Origin: Phaeosaccion multiseriatum
Lineage: Eukaryota; Ochrophyta, other classes
Reading direction: 5' to 3'
DNA: 64,000 bases
NCBI GenBank assembly: GCA_965112735.1
Contig: OZ218960.1
Location: 1,612,001 to 1,676,000 of the forward strand
A program made the position numbers and the translations under genes. This document shows, piece after piece, positions 11,401 to 22,474 of this stretch. Within the stretch, counting starts at the first letter, position 1, and each line of letters opens with the position of its first letter. The notes under the pieces were generated by a model. It had not been told where the DNA came from and did not search any database. It worked only from the letters and a program-made list of their open reading frames with translations.

Positions 11401-14400
11401 CGGAGTCGTGGTTAGGGGTGGTCGTAGTGGTTGCGCTGCATAATTCCTGTGTATTTGTAGAGTCTCTACCTATTTACGTACAGCGCTTACTTTCCCCCCC
11501 TCACCTCTTTTTTTCCCTCCCTATTTCCCTATTTCCCTCCCTCCCCTTCCCCTCCCCACTCCCCCCCAGACCCCCTGTGACGTCACCCAGCCCGGTGGCT
11601 CCACCCTTGCTGGAGGCCCACCCAATGTTCCAAGGTTTCCGTGTGGGCATGCTCAAAGATGAGGCCCTCGTGCGTGTCTGCGGTCAGGTCAGTTTCAGTT
11701 TCAGACTCATTTCAAGTTCAGTTCAACATGTCGAACGTCACCCAATCGACCAATATGGATTCCAATCATGTATCACCGATGTCGACACCACATGGCGGTC
11801 TGACCCCCCGCACGGGCAGGGCAGGCAAAAGCTACGGCGCTGAAACCAAGTAGCGGGGAGCCAGTGGTTGGAGTCTACTAAACTGAAACTAAAACCCAAG
11901 GTCGATACCCATATAATTATTATACGTCGATCCGCAGGTGCTGGCCCAGACCATTCACAAGACCCCGGGGAGGAGCAGTGAGACTCTTCTGGTGCGAGCT
12001 TTGCACCTGCTGACCCTCGCCGTGCACGTCTTTGGTGGGAGTCACAAGACAACGATGGATGGCAGCAGCATGACAGCGGCAGATGGTGCTACAGCAGAGG
12101 GTGGTACTGCAGATGCTACAGATGGCGAGAGAGGAGGAGGAAGAGGAGGAGGAGGAGGAGGAGGAGGAGGAGGAGGAGGAGGAGGAGGAGGACAAGAGGC
12201 GAAGGAAGATTTCTGTAACGCCATGTTAAAACCTCTCGTCTTGCTCGATACGGCCACAGCAGCAGCGGCGGCTGCAGCAGCTGCTGCAGTTGGTGGTACA
12301 GGAGAGGCAGTCAAAGGAGGAGGAGGAGGAGGAGGAGGAGGAGGAGGAGGAGGAGGAGGAGAAGAAGGAGAAGGAGCAGGAGCAGGAGCAGCAGCAGCAG
12401 CAGCAGCGGCGGCAGCAGCAGTCGCAGCAGCAGGAGGACGACGAGGAGGAGGAGGAGGAAGAGGAGGAGGAGGAGGAGGAGGAGGACAAGAAGGAGGAGG
12501 GAAAGCAGGCCCTACGGCTGCCAAACCCAACCCCCTCCGCACAACACTAAGCCTTCTTCTGGAGCTGCGGGCATGCGAGGCGTTTCAAAGCAGTGAGGAC
12601 AGTCTCGTTCGGTTCGGCGTGGAGTGGCTCCTGGGGCGACTTCAGCAGATGAGTGAGGCGTGTCGAGCGATTGTTGTGGGGTATGAGCAGGAGCAGAAGG
12701 AGGAGGCGGCAAGAAGCCAACACCGCCTGACAAGGAGGGCGCAGGGGCAGGGGGGTGAGGAGGGGGGAGATGGAGAGGGAGGAGGAGGAGGAGGAGGAGG
12801 AGGAGGAGGAGGAGGAGGAGGAGGAGGAGGAGGGCTGGAGGCGCGGAAGCTGGCTGCCAGGCAACGCGCTCTGTCCGCCATGGAAGCGAAGGCGAAGAAC
12901 TTTGCTCTGCAGGTGTGTATTTGCGTGTGTGTACGTGTGTGTGTGTCAGGTGTAAGGTACAAGGTGTCAGGTGTCAGTGTCACGCATCGGTCTGTCTTTC
13001 CTCCACATGGAGAGAGGGTGCGACTAGTTGTCTTACTGACTGGGTGGTTGTTGACTTACTGACTGACTGGATGTTTGTTGACTTCCGACTGACTGGGTGT
13101 TTGTTGACTTACCGGCTGACTGAGTATTTGTCACTTCCCGACTGACTGGTCAAGCTGACAGTGTAGTGGCTCCTTTGTTCTCTGCGCCCTGCCTAACTCG
13201 CGTGAACATGTATGTCCGTTGCTTCCTCCTGCGCTACCTACCTACCTACCCTCCTCCCTACCTCCTTCCCACCTACCTACTTACCTACCTACCTATCTAC
13301 GTACCTACGTACCTACTTATCTTCCTTCCTACCTACCTACTTACCTGCCTACCTACCTACCTACCTACCTACCTACCTACCTACCCACCTACCTACCTAC
13401 CTCCCTTCCTCCCTCTCTGCCGACCTATCTATCTACTGTATCCCCGAGTAGATGGAAGCCCTGGGTGATGACAGCGAGGAGGAGGACGAGGACGAGAAGG
13501 AGGAGAAGGACGAAGAGGACGGCCAGTTGGGTCAGGATGAGGGAAGGGTTTGGGAAAACGGCGTGTGGAGAACATTGGACGCGGATGATGCGATGAAAGG
13601 AGGAGGGGAGAGCAAGGGCAAGGGCAAGGTCAAGGTCGGTACCACTGGCAAGGGAGTGGGTGTGGGGCAAGCAAGCTCGTCGCACGCGCACGCACGCACT
13701 CACGCACGCCATCGAAGGCAGCCCTTACCCGAGTGTATAGTGTGTAGGGAAGAGAGTGACAAGGCATTAGGCTATGTGGGCTTTGGGCAGCTCTCGTCTA
13801 CGCTGGTGACCAACAAGGGGGGCAAGCAGATATGCGAGTCGGCAGTGAGTGGTGATGCGGGGGGTGTTATGGCAGCAATAGCAGCGGCGGGTGGTGGTGA
13901 TGATGCAGCGGTTGGTGATACAGCGGCAGGGACAGTGACAGCAACCACCACTTCTGGGGAGGGGCAAGGACAAGACCTGTCGCAACAACATGGTTCAGGC
14001 CAAACAGGGCAGGGGGAGGGAGGGGGAGAAGAAAAAGAAGGGGGAGAGGGAGGAGGAGAAGGAGGGCAGGGGCAAGGACAAGGCAGTCACGAGGAGGCAG
14101 GGATGGAGGCAGGCCAGACTCAGGAGAGGGCGAGAGAGGCTTGGACCAAGAAAACGGGGGGCGAGGGGGTGGCGAAGGAACAACAGCGGTACCAGCGCAA
14201 GCCCTTCAGACAAGTGCATCTTCAGTTCTGCGGCCACGCTCTGCACTATGCCTGCTTCGACCAGGTGGGTGGGTAGTCAGTCAATGGGTGGGTGGGTGCG
14301 TGGGCGGGTGGGTGGGTGCGGGTGGGTGACCAGAGTAGGGTAGGGTAGAGGTGTATGGGTGGCCAGAGTAAGGTAGAGGTGTGTAGGTAGGCAGGGTAGA

Positions 14401-17400
14401 GGTCTTCCTGCCTTACTCTCTCTGTGTCTCACTCTCTCCCTCCCTCCCGCCCGCCCTCTCTCCCTCTCCCCCCCCCTCCCCTGCCCCCTCCCTCCCTCCC
14501 ACTTTCCCACTCCCTTCCTCTCCTCTCCTCTCCTCCCCTCCCTGGCTCCCTCCCTCCCTCCAGTACTTCCTGACGGTTGTGCAAAGTTCTGAGAATCAGA
14601 ACCACGTGGCACTGGACACACGCGTCGGAGAGTTCCGCTGCCCAATGTGCAAGTCACTCAGCAACCTTCTTGCCCCTCATGTGGAGGCCCAAGCACTGTC
14701 AAACGTAGCAGCAGTTGGTGATACAGCAGTAGCAGTTGGTGATACAGCAGCAGCAGTAGCAGACATGGAAGTGGTGGATGGCAGCCAATGGATGGAGGAC
14801 AGTCATCCTCAGCAGCAGCAGCAGCGGCCAGTTAAGCAGAGGAAGCGGCAACGGAAGTGGACGGAGTGCCTTTCGCTGCTACGGCCTGTGCTGGCGGTTC
14901 AAACTGAAGCTGGTACCGACAGAGCTGAGGCAGGGGCAGGGGCAGGGGCACGGTCGGAATCGGAACAGCAGCTCAAGTGGGCGGATGAAGATGCTGCGGC
15001 AAGGGCAGTGGAGGAGCTGGAGGAAGCAGAGGCGTCTGTGAGGTCGCGCAAGCGATCAGCAGAGGAGGCGGAGAGGGAGTATGAGGAACAGGTACAACTT
15101 GTAAAGAAGGAACTGGAAGAGCTCGAGCAAGAGGAGGATGGGGAGGCAACGGAGAAAGAAGCAGAGCAGGAGGCGGCGGTGCAAGCACGAGCAGCAGCGG
15201 CAGGGGCAGCGGCAGGGGCAGCGGCAGGGGCGGCGGCAGGGGCAGCAGGCGGTGATGGCGCAGCAGTGGCGGCGGCGGCAGCAGCGGCGGAAGCAGCAGA
15301 GGAAGGGGGCTGGGGGAGGGGGGGCACAGAGAGTAGAAGGGAGAGAAGGAGGGCAGAACGCTTGTCCGACCGTACCTACGGCCTTAGACAAGTGATGGGT
15401 GAGACGTCTTCGGCGTTGAGCTACGCGGTGAAGGAGGCCAAGGATGTGCGGGAAGCGACGGCAGTGTTGCGGGCGAGAGCCGTGCGACGTGACGAGTTGT
15501 GGGCCGCCTCCCAGCGATTCTTGCAGACCCTCCACTCCATCTCCACCAACTTCGCCTCGACCCCCACGACGCTCTCCGCCCCCATCAGCGGTGGGGATAG
15601 GAGCAGCAGCAGTTGGTCCTACAGCGCCAGCACGCAGGTGGCAGCAGACGGCACCGTGCTTACAAATGGCATTGATTTGTCCCCTGTTACCGCCTTCACT
15701 GAGGCCAGCAACGCCGTGGGGTACTCGCTGTGCTGCCTGGTGTCAGACACCGATGCGGGGGCGCGTCTCGCCATGCCGCTGCTGCAGAGACTGCAAACAA
15801 GGGGCTCGCAGGGACCTGCTCTCTCTGCCTCTGCCGCTGAGGTCTCTGTGTTGTCTCTACTGCCCGGTGAGCTCCAGGGGTGTTTGCCTCATTTGGCGTT
15901 GGTGATGCGGGCGTTGCAAGTCACCGCTGGCGACGAGCGCCTCTCCTGGGACCTCCGCAGCGGCTTGGAGGGCATGCTGATGGGAGAGAAGGGATGGGTC
16001 CTGCATGGGCCTGGGCCGGAGGCTGAGGCGGGGGCAGCGGTCGAGGGTGCCAAGAAGGAGGATGCCACGGAGGGTGCCAAGGGCAGCCCGACCGAGGTGA
16101 GGAGGGGTGGGGGCGGGGTGGAGTGTGGGTATATGGTGGGGGTGGTGGTTAGGAGGGGGGGGATGGGGGTGGGAGTGGGGTTGGGGGCCCTTCGTCCTTC
16201 TTTGTAGTTCAACAAAGTTCTTCCCTTCCCTTCCCCTCCCCTCCCTTAAACCACCTTCCTCATCGTCACATCTTTCTTCGGTCCTTCGGTGCCTTCCCTT
16301 CCCTTCCCCTGCCCACCCTTCTCACCATCGCTGTCTTCTTTTTCCTACCCGCCTTTTCCTTCTCCATCCTCCCTCCCTCCCTCACCCCCTCCTGCCTCCC
16401 TCCTTCCCTCCCTCCCTCCATCCCTCCATCCCTCCCTCCGTCCATCCATCCATCCATCCATCCATCCCTCCCCCCCTCCCTCCCTGCCTTCCTCCCTCTG
16501 GAGTATAGAAGAGGAAAGAGGAGTGGTTGCTGCGAGGTCCAATGCTCTTTGAGAGCGCATTCAACGGCCTTGTCATCTTCGCCACTCTGGCGCCCCGACC
16601 GAGCGAGGTCAAGGCGGCAGTGAAGGTGTTTGCGCTGGTGAGGCTGCTGCAAGTGATGCTTGCCTACCACGTTCAGGCAAGGGAGGAGGTGCCTGCCGTG
16701 GTGGGAGGAGGAAAGGGGATAGGAGGGAGAGGAGGGAGAGGAAGAGGAGGAGCGGCAGGAGAAGGAGGAGGAGGAGGAGGAGGAGGAGGAGGAGGAGGAG
16801 GAGGAGGAAGAGGAGGAGGAGGAGGAGGAGGAGGAGGAGGAGGAGGAGGAGGAGGAGAAGGAGGAGGCAAAGTGTCGCCGATGGGCACCCAGTCAGATCA
16901 AGAACAACACGAGGTGCAGCAGCAGCAGCCAGTGTCCAAAGAGGATGTATTACGGGTTTTGCACTTACCCTCTGCATTCGGGGGGGGGGAGGATGACTGC
17001 TTCGAAATGCATCGCAGTCTCACGAGCGAACCAGTTCAGGGGGTAGTGTTGTCTGGACGGAATGGTGGAGGAGGAGCCGCAGCAGCAGGAGGAGGAGGAG
17101 GAGGAGCGAGAGGAAAAGGAGCAGGAGGGGCGGTGGGAGTAGGAGGAGCTGAAGGAGGAGGAGGCGGGGCCGAAGACCCCTTCGGTGGGCAGGCGTCGAA
17201 GTACCTTGAAGCTTTCCTGCAGGCTTCGGTCTTCCTTCTGCACTGTTGTGAGCTGGCGGGTAGTGGAGGACAAGGAGGGGGAGGAGGAGGAGGAGGAGGA
17301 GGAGGAGGAGGAGGAGGAGGAGGAGGAGCCGGAGGAGGAGGAGGAGGAGGAGGAGGAGGAGGAGCAGAAGGAGGAGGAGGAGGAGGAGGAGGAGGAGGAG

Positions 17401-18026
17401 GAGGAGGAGGAGCCGGAGGAGGGAGAGACGACTTCCAAGCGCTTTGCACCTTCTTCGACTTCCCGAGGTGTGTATGGTATAGCATTGTGTGTCTGTACAC
17501 CCAACTGCTGCACTTGCTTTGGTTCTTTCTGCTCTTGCTTTTGTCATCCGTATTCCCAACTGCTTTCTCTGTCCCCTCTATCGTCTGTCCTGCCTGTGCC
17601 GTCTCCCCTCTCTTGTGTGGCCTCTCTCTCCGCGCTCCGCTCCCCTGCCCTCTCTCCTTCCCCCTCCCCTCCCCCCTCTCGTCCCTGCACACAGCTGCAC
17701 TGCTGAGCTTGTGAAGGATGAAGACGCTGTTGCATTGGCTCAGCTGCTGCTCGCTCAGGCCCTGGGTATGTGGGAGCCGGTCAACACTGCTCCTACTGCT
17801 ACTACTCCTTCTACCACTACTACTACCATTTCTCCTACGGCTGCTGCTCCCTCTGCGGCGCCTGCTCCTACTCTCGAGGCGCTGCACGTGTTGGGGATAC
17901 CTCACACGCAGTCGCCATCTGCCGATGCAGGTGAGAGGGTGAATTGCTTGCCTTCCCTCACGCACGCACACACACACGCGCACACACATACACATACACA
18001 AACACGAACTAACACACACGACCACA

Positions 18027-18084
<58 letters not shown>

Positions 18085-19079
18085 TCGGTGGTGCGAGAGC
18101 TGCTGTGTATGTGCTTTGTGCCAACCCTCCTCGTGTGTTATTGGGTGTTATCTGTAAACCGTCCTCCCCGTCTCCCCTCCTATCCGCCTCCCAAACATAC
18201 TTACCATACTTACTTGCTTTTTTCCCCCCAACCCTGCCTCGACCACTGCGAATCCCAACCCTTTGAACCCTCTGCGTCTCGGCCTCCAAGCACTCACAGA
18301 TACGATTGCGCAGCTGGAGCAGCGGCAGCTGCAGCTGCAGCAATTTGTGGAGGAACAGAGGCAGTTGGTGATACAGCGGGAACAAGAGGTCTCCTCCCTT
18401 TCCTCCACGATGAGTCACCGCCTCAGCCAGCGCCTGTTCGACTCCCCCATCCCCGTGCATGTGGACCTCTTACGCCTACCCCACTCCTACACTGAGCTTC
18501 ACGCGCAGCTGGGCAGCCGCATCGCTTCAGAGCACCCCGCCTTGTGCCTCGTGTGTGGCGAGGTGCTCAACGCACACGGAAGGTAGGAGGGAGGGAGGGA
18601 GGGAGGGAGGGAGGGAGGGAGGGAGGGAGGGAGGGATGTGGAGTGGGCTCACCCAACCCCTTCTCCTTGCGCTATCCTCATTTCCCCCCCTTTTTTTTCT
18701 TTTTCTTTTTTCTCTCTCTCTTTTCTCCCTTGTTGTACTCTTGCTGATGCTGCTGCTGTTATTGTTGTCACCACACACACACACACACAGCGGGGCTTGC
18801 ACGAAGCACGCCAAGACTTGCGGCATGGGAGTGGGTGTGGTGTTCCTGCTGCAGGAGTGTTTGATACTCTTCCTGCACAGCGGTAGGGCTTCTTACTTCC
18901 CCTCCCCCTATGTGGACGCATATGGAGAGCGCCACCGCAGCCTGAGGGGCAGGCCTCTCTTCCTCGATGAGCGGCGGTATGACATGGTACGCCATTTGTG
19001 GGTGAGGCACAGAGTACCACATGAGGTGGTGAAGACGAGGAGCACGGCCCGGCACGTTATTATGCGCAACTACTACTGA
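3118..19079 (+). CDS. UBR-type E3 ubiquitin ligase (N-recognin, UBR1/PRT6 family)
   Basis: Twenty-five exons: 3118-3627, 3760-3936, 4075-4250, 4426-4480, 4704-4780, 5128-5248, 5543-5724, 6129-6222, 6568-7161, 7599-7707, 7945-8277, 8523-8689, 8969-9109, 9375-10040, 10201-10338, 10521-10594, 10947-11162, 11570-11687, 11938-12912, 13452-14264, 14564-16096, 16509-17467, 17695-17930, 18300-18582 (or from 18291), 18791-19079. They sum to 3012 codons with phases agreeing. It recognises destabilising N-terminal residues and ubiquitinates the protein for proteasomal decay. Seen in order: UBR box (about 153-225, [18 protein letters not shown]); ClpS-like N-domain (about 289-390, [13 protein letters not shown]); the family motif GMWRRNG in exon 13; RING-H2 in exons 20-21 ([28 protein letters not shown]) split by a long Gly/Glu insert; and a C-terminal cap ([22 protein letters not shown]). 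Many poly-Gly, poly-Ala and poly-Gln inserts make it much longer than human UBR1 (about 1750 aa). Exon 14 has the weakest donor. Confidence 0.9.
4955..5026 (+). repeat. (CT)n followed by (CA)n microsatellite in a UBR intron
   Basis: A run of CT dinucleotides switches directly into a run of about 23 CA units. It lies between UBR exons 5 and 6, and copies of the TCCACTGCCATCC motif follow it. Confidence 0.9.
5276..5435 (+). repeat. 24-bp minisatellite built on the ATGGCAGTGGATGG motif
   Basis: About six to seven imperfect units of roughly 24 bp (GGGAGGGAGGGATGGCAGTG followed by GATG) lie just after the donor of UBR exon 6. The same core occurs singly at many other places in the window. Confidence 0.85.
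5905..6113 (+). repeat. (CACT)n tetranucleotide tract in a UBR intron
   Basis: Nearly continuous CACT units with interspersed CACTGA variants lie upstream of the exon 8 acceptor at 6129. Confidence 0.9.
8300..8460 (+). repeat. (CTC)n tract in UBR intron 11
   Basis: About 50 CTC triplets with a few CCC interruptions fill most of the intron before exon 12, giving a long pyrimidine run upstream of the acceptor. A complementary (GGA)n run at about 8754-8810 lies in the next intron. Confidence 0.9.
12123..12840 (+). repeat. (GGA)n tracts inside UBR exon 19, read as poly-Gly
   Basis: Four GGA-rich blocks (near 12133-12190, 12317-12360, 12443-12492 and 12778-12832) are kept in the GGA frame, so they encode Gly rather than Glu or Arg. 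They interrupt a region that otherwise resembles UBR helical sequence. Confidence 0.85.
13230..13400 (+). repeat. (CTAC)n tract in a UBR intron
   Basis: About 40 mostly perfect CTAC units lie in the intron before exon 20. The adjoining sequence 13020-13150 holds a looser repeat of GACTGACTGG and TTGTTGAC. Confidence 0.85.
16755..17415 (+). repeat. (GGA)n tracts inside UBR exon 22, read as poly-Gly
   Basis: Two GGA blocks (about 16760-16865 and 17275-17413) encode long poly-Gly stretches, separated by ordinary protein-like sequence including [20 protein letters not shown]. The antisense frames of these blocks give long meaningless open frames. Confidence 0.85.
17957..18080 (+). repeat. (CA)n microsatellite in a UBR intron
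   Basis: A CA-rich tract, perfect for about 45 bases near 18035-18079, lies between exons 23 and 24. Confidence 0.9.
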
Positions 19080-19586
19080 GAATCACAGGAAACAACCAAC
19101 ACGCCAAGCAAAAGGGTCTCCGGTGGCGCATGTAACTATTGACCGTGTGTGGGCGTGTGTGTATAAAAAATATATATATATATAATATATGTAATATATA
19201 CATATATGTACATCGATTGGAGCTATTGCCATGAGCATCGTCATGCTTGAGGAGAGCGAGGAGAAGGCAGAGCGGAAGGAACCCTTGTGGGACAGGGATG
19301 GCCAACCGCGGCTAGAACAACAACTACTACTACTACTCCTACTACTACTTTCTTTCTGCTCCTTTCTTTCTTTATATATAGCTCTGTGTTTTAGGGGAGG
19401 GCTGGGGGGTGGTGGGTGTGGAGAAACCCAATAAGGCACTAAGGTTTGGTAACCTTTTCTTCAACTCCCTCTCACTGTCATCACGCCATCGGGGGCTTAC
19501 AGATGTAAAAATTAGAGAGCCTACATGTACGCAAGAGGTTTGGAGGTGGGTGTCCACTATTTTATTTTTTCAACACTCGATTTGCG

Positions 19587-19814
19587 TAAGAATCGCCCAA
19601 ATCGCATATATTTTTTTTTAAAAACGGAACTCCGCAAAATGACGCTGCTGGGAGAAGCTGTATAGCTCATCGTGTAGCTCTTTGAGATGCCTACCATCTC
19701 TCTCTCTCTTTCACTCCTCCTTCCTTCCCTAGTTTTCAGCTTTTCCGCGGGAGCACTCCCCCTTGCCGCCCGATCCCTAAAAACGGGCGATTTGGGCGAT
19801 TTGGGCGATTCTTA
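19587..19814. mobile_element. Possible small foldback element with 19-bp inverted ends
   Basis: TAAGAATCGCCCAAATCGC at 19587-19605 is the exact reverse complement of 19796-19814, enclosing 190 bp of noncoding sequence. Extra GCGATTTGG copies adjoin the right end. Perfect 19-bp inverted ends around a short noncoding core are typical of MITE-like elements, but no target-site duplication is clear. Confidence 0.4.
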
Positions 19815-19971
19815 GCCACACAAAAAAAAAATGGCACTGACCTCGGTGTCTCGGTGGAGAGGAAGGAAGGAAGGTAAACCCCCATGTGGAGTCGGAGCCC
19901 CGCCCCCCTTTTGCCTCCCCCTTCTTAGCTCCGTGATACATACCTCCCCCTCTGAGCAAAGGTTACGCAAG

Positions 19972-20600
19972 GGAGTGAGTGAGTGAGTGAGTGAGTGAGT
20001 GAGTGAGTGAGTGAGTGAGTGAGTGAGTGAGTGAGGGAGTGAGTGAGTGAGTGAGTGAGTGAGTGAGTGAGGGAGTGAGTGAGTGAGTGAGTGAGTGAGT
20101 GAGTGAGTGAGTGAGTGTGTGAGTGAGTGAGTGAGTGAGTGAGTGAGTGAGTGAGTGAGTGAGTGAGTGAGTGAGTGAGTGAGTGAGTGAGTGAGTGAGT
20201 GAGTGAGTGAGTGAGTGTGTGAGTGAGTGAGTGAGTGAGTGAGTGAGTGAGTGAGTGAGTGAGTGAGTGAGTGAGTGAGTGAGTGAGTGAGTGAGTGAGT
20301 GAGTGAGTGAGTGAGTGAGTGAGTGAGTGAGTGAGTGAGTGAGTGAGTGAGTGAGTGAGTGAGTGAGTGAGTGAGTGAGTGAGTGCGTGAGTGATTTACG
20401 TGAGCGAGTGGGTGGGTGAGTGAGTGAGCGAGTGAGTGAGTGAGTGATTGAGTGTGTGAGTGAGTGAGTGGGAGAGTGAGTGGGTGGGTGAGTGAGTGGG
20501 TGGGTGAGTGAGTGGGTGAGTGGGTGGATGTGTGGGTGGGTGGGTGGGTGGGTGGATGCGTGGGTGGGTGGGTGGGTGGGTGCGTGGGTGCGTGCGTGCG
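19972..20600 (+). repeat. (GAGT)n satellite
   Basis: About 105 near-perfect GAGT units run to about 20396. They then degrade into GAGT/GGGT and GGGTGGGTGCGT variants to about 20600. The reverse strand reads as an artefactual open frame of Ser-Leu-Thr-His repeats. Confidence 0.95.
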
Positions 20601-20896
20601 TGGGTGGGTGAATGCAGTGACGGTTGCGAGAGTCACTGCGTGACCGTTGCGTTGGTTGCGTAAGTGCGTGCGTAAGTGAACGAGTGAGTGGTAGCATGCC
20701 CGGGGCCCAGATGCGGTGGCACTCTCGCTTTTTCCGTTCGTGGTCCCCTGAATATAATTATTATACCCCTTGCCTGCTTCCACGTCCCAATTTTCCACTC
20801 TTTTCTCCACTCTCCAACGGCTTTCTGAAACACCCTTTCACACACCCTTTCACGCCACCCGCCCCTTGACAAGCCCTTCCACGAACCTTCCACGAA

Positions 20897-21931
20897 ATGG
20901 CACGAAGGGTAATAAACAAAATAAGTGCACACATTAACGTTTTTTCAAATCTCGGGAAGAAGGCGTTGCTGGAACCCTTGTGCGAGAGCCAGCAAATCGA
21001 TGAAAATCCCGCAAAGTGGAAAAGAAGAGCCTTGACATTTCTCGTCAGCACGCCACAGTGTAATAAAAACAACCTGGATGCGAGGTACGGTGTGTGCTGC
21101 TGCGGTGCTGCTGGTGCTGTGTGCTGCCCCCCCTGCTGCTCTCTCTCTCATGTGTTTTGCTCCACTGCTAACTCTGTTTTCCGCGTGCTCTTTCGCCTCC
21201 GCCTCAGATAGTCCCGCCTTCACTCATTCCAAACTCTTCAGCGCAAAAGCAAACGCAAAGCAGCGGCGAGGATGAGGAGCGCGCATCACACGAGCGGGAG
21301 CCGTAGCAGTAGCAGCAGTAGTCCCGTCAGCGTGGGTAGACGGCGGAGGCGGGTGGAACTCAAGTCATCACACGAGGACAGCAACACCTTGAGGGGACCC
21401 TCGCGCCGCCCGCAACCACGGCAGCGGGCAGAGCCGTGCTCGCTGGGGGACTTGGAGGCACATCTGAGGAAGCTGGAGCTTCGCGTTGGGGACGGGCAAG
21501 GCGATAGCAACCGCGAATGGGCGGCACGGAGGTGCGGGAGCGTCAACGACGGTGGGAACAGTTCTGCTTCTGTTTGCGGTAGCGATAGCAGCTGCAGCAG
21601 CAGTAGCAGCAGCAGCCGTAGCATTAGCAGTAGCAGCGTCAGTAGTAACAGCGGCAGTGAGAACAGCCCCTCCCAGGAGCAGTGCGCTCGGGCTATGCAG
21701 CTCATGCAGGAGGAGGAGGCCGCAGCAATAGAGTTGCGGCAGTACTTCGATGACGGAGCCTTTGATTGTTTCATGCACGAGGACATCCGTAGCGACGAGC
21801 TGGACATGTGGAAGGGGCTCAGCGGGGCCTCCACGAGCACCAACAGCAGCAGCGGCAGTAGCAGGAGCAGCGGTGGTCTCAAGTCGGAGTTGAATGATTA
21901 TGTATGGGGTGCATTCAATAGTTGGCAATAA
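20897..21931 (+). CDS. Unrecognised Ser-rich protein, likely two exons
   Basis: Exon 1 (20897-21084) begins at an ATG and encodes a balanced sequence starting MARRVINKISAHINVF. It ends at CGAG|GTACGG in phase 2. The second coding stretch runs in one frame to TAA at 21929-21931. The acceptor that keeps frame is weak (CAAAAG|C, exon from 21250), so the junction is uncertain; the nearer CTCAG at 21207 would bring an immediate stop. The second part has a basic start (KRKAAARMRSAHH), a central Ser-rich run, and an acidic ordered-looking C-terminus (MQLMQEEEAAAIELRQYFDD, SELNDYVWGAFNSWQ). No family recognised. An alternative is a separate short frame at 21078-21275 with a signal-peptide-like start. 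Confidence 0.45.
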
Positions 21932-22474
21932 GAACACGGCTCACAAGGCCTTTGTATATAATTTTTAACCACTCAGGAGGGGAGACAGCCTCCGCATCAG
22001 TAAATACACAATCATACCGTACTGCTGCCCTCCTACATCCCTTCATTGTCTTTATTACTACGACTCCTGCGAAAAACCTTATTTCCGTTCTTCATCACAG
22101 ATTAATTTTTTAACTCAATTGGCCCTTCTCCCATAAAATGTGCCAACCAACGGCCTCCTCGAGTAAGAGCTTGGAGGACAGGGCGTGGGCATAGCCAGGG
22201 CGGCAGGGCGGAGGGGCAGATCGCAGCAAGCGGAGGCCCAGGCAAGCACCGCCAAGAGGAGCGGCAACCCTCAACGTACAGCTTGGCTTCCAAAAAGCCG
22301 CGGGAGGGAAAAGAAACGTCGAAACCAAAACCAGTCGAAGGGGATCCGAAGGGGCCACAAAAATGAAACGCTCCACACAGGGTACACCCCGACAAGTGCT
22401 CGCGGTGTAACGAAAACCCTTGTAGTGGGAACAGGAGGAGAGTCTATCATCCACCCGCTCCACGGGGGAGGAGT
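21932..22474. other. Intergenic or leader region before the coiled-coil gene
   Basis: No supported gene. A 97-residue basic open frame at 22185-22481 lacks an ATG and a family, though the coiled-coil gene could have an upstream exon here. The segment 21960-22130 is A/T-richer and likely 3' UTR of the Ser-rich gene. Confidence 0.4.

Larger units (their letters stand above)
19080..20896. other. Intergenic region downstream of UBR
   Basis: No gene seen. It holds an A/T-rich segment (TATATATATATAATATATG, about 19160-19210) that may be part of the UBR 3' end, a short-inverted-repeat element at 19587-19814, and the large GAGT satellite at 19970-20600. Beyond that, 20630-20890 is unique sequence likely to contain the promoter or leader of the next gene. 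Confidence 0.6.

Noticed and set aside
19812-20810. 332- and 244-residue minus-strand frames of Ser-Leu-Thr-His repeats
   Set aside because: Translation of the GAGT satellite with no domain-like flank.
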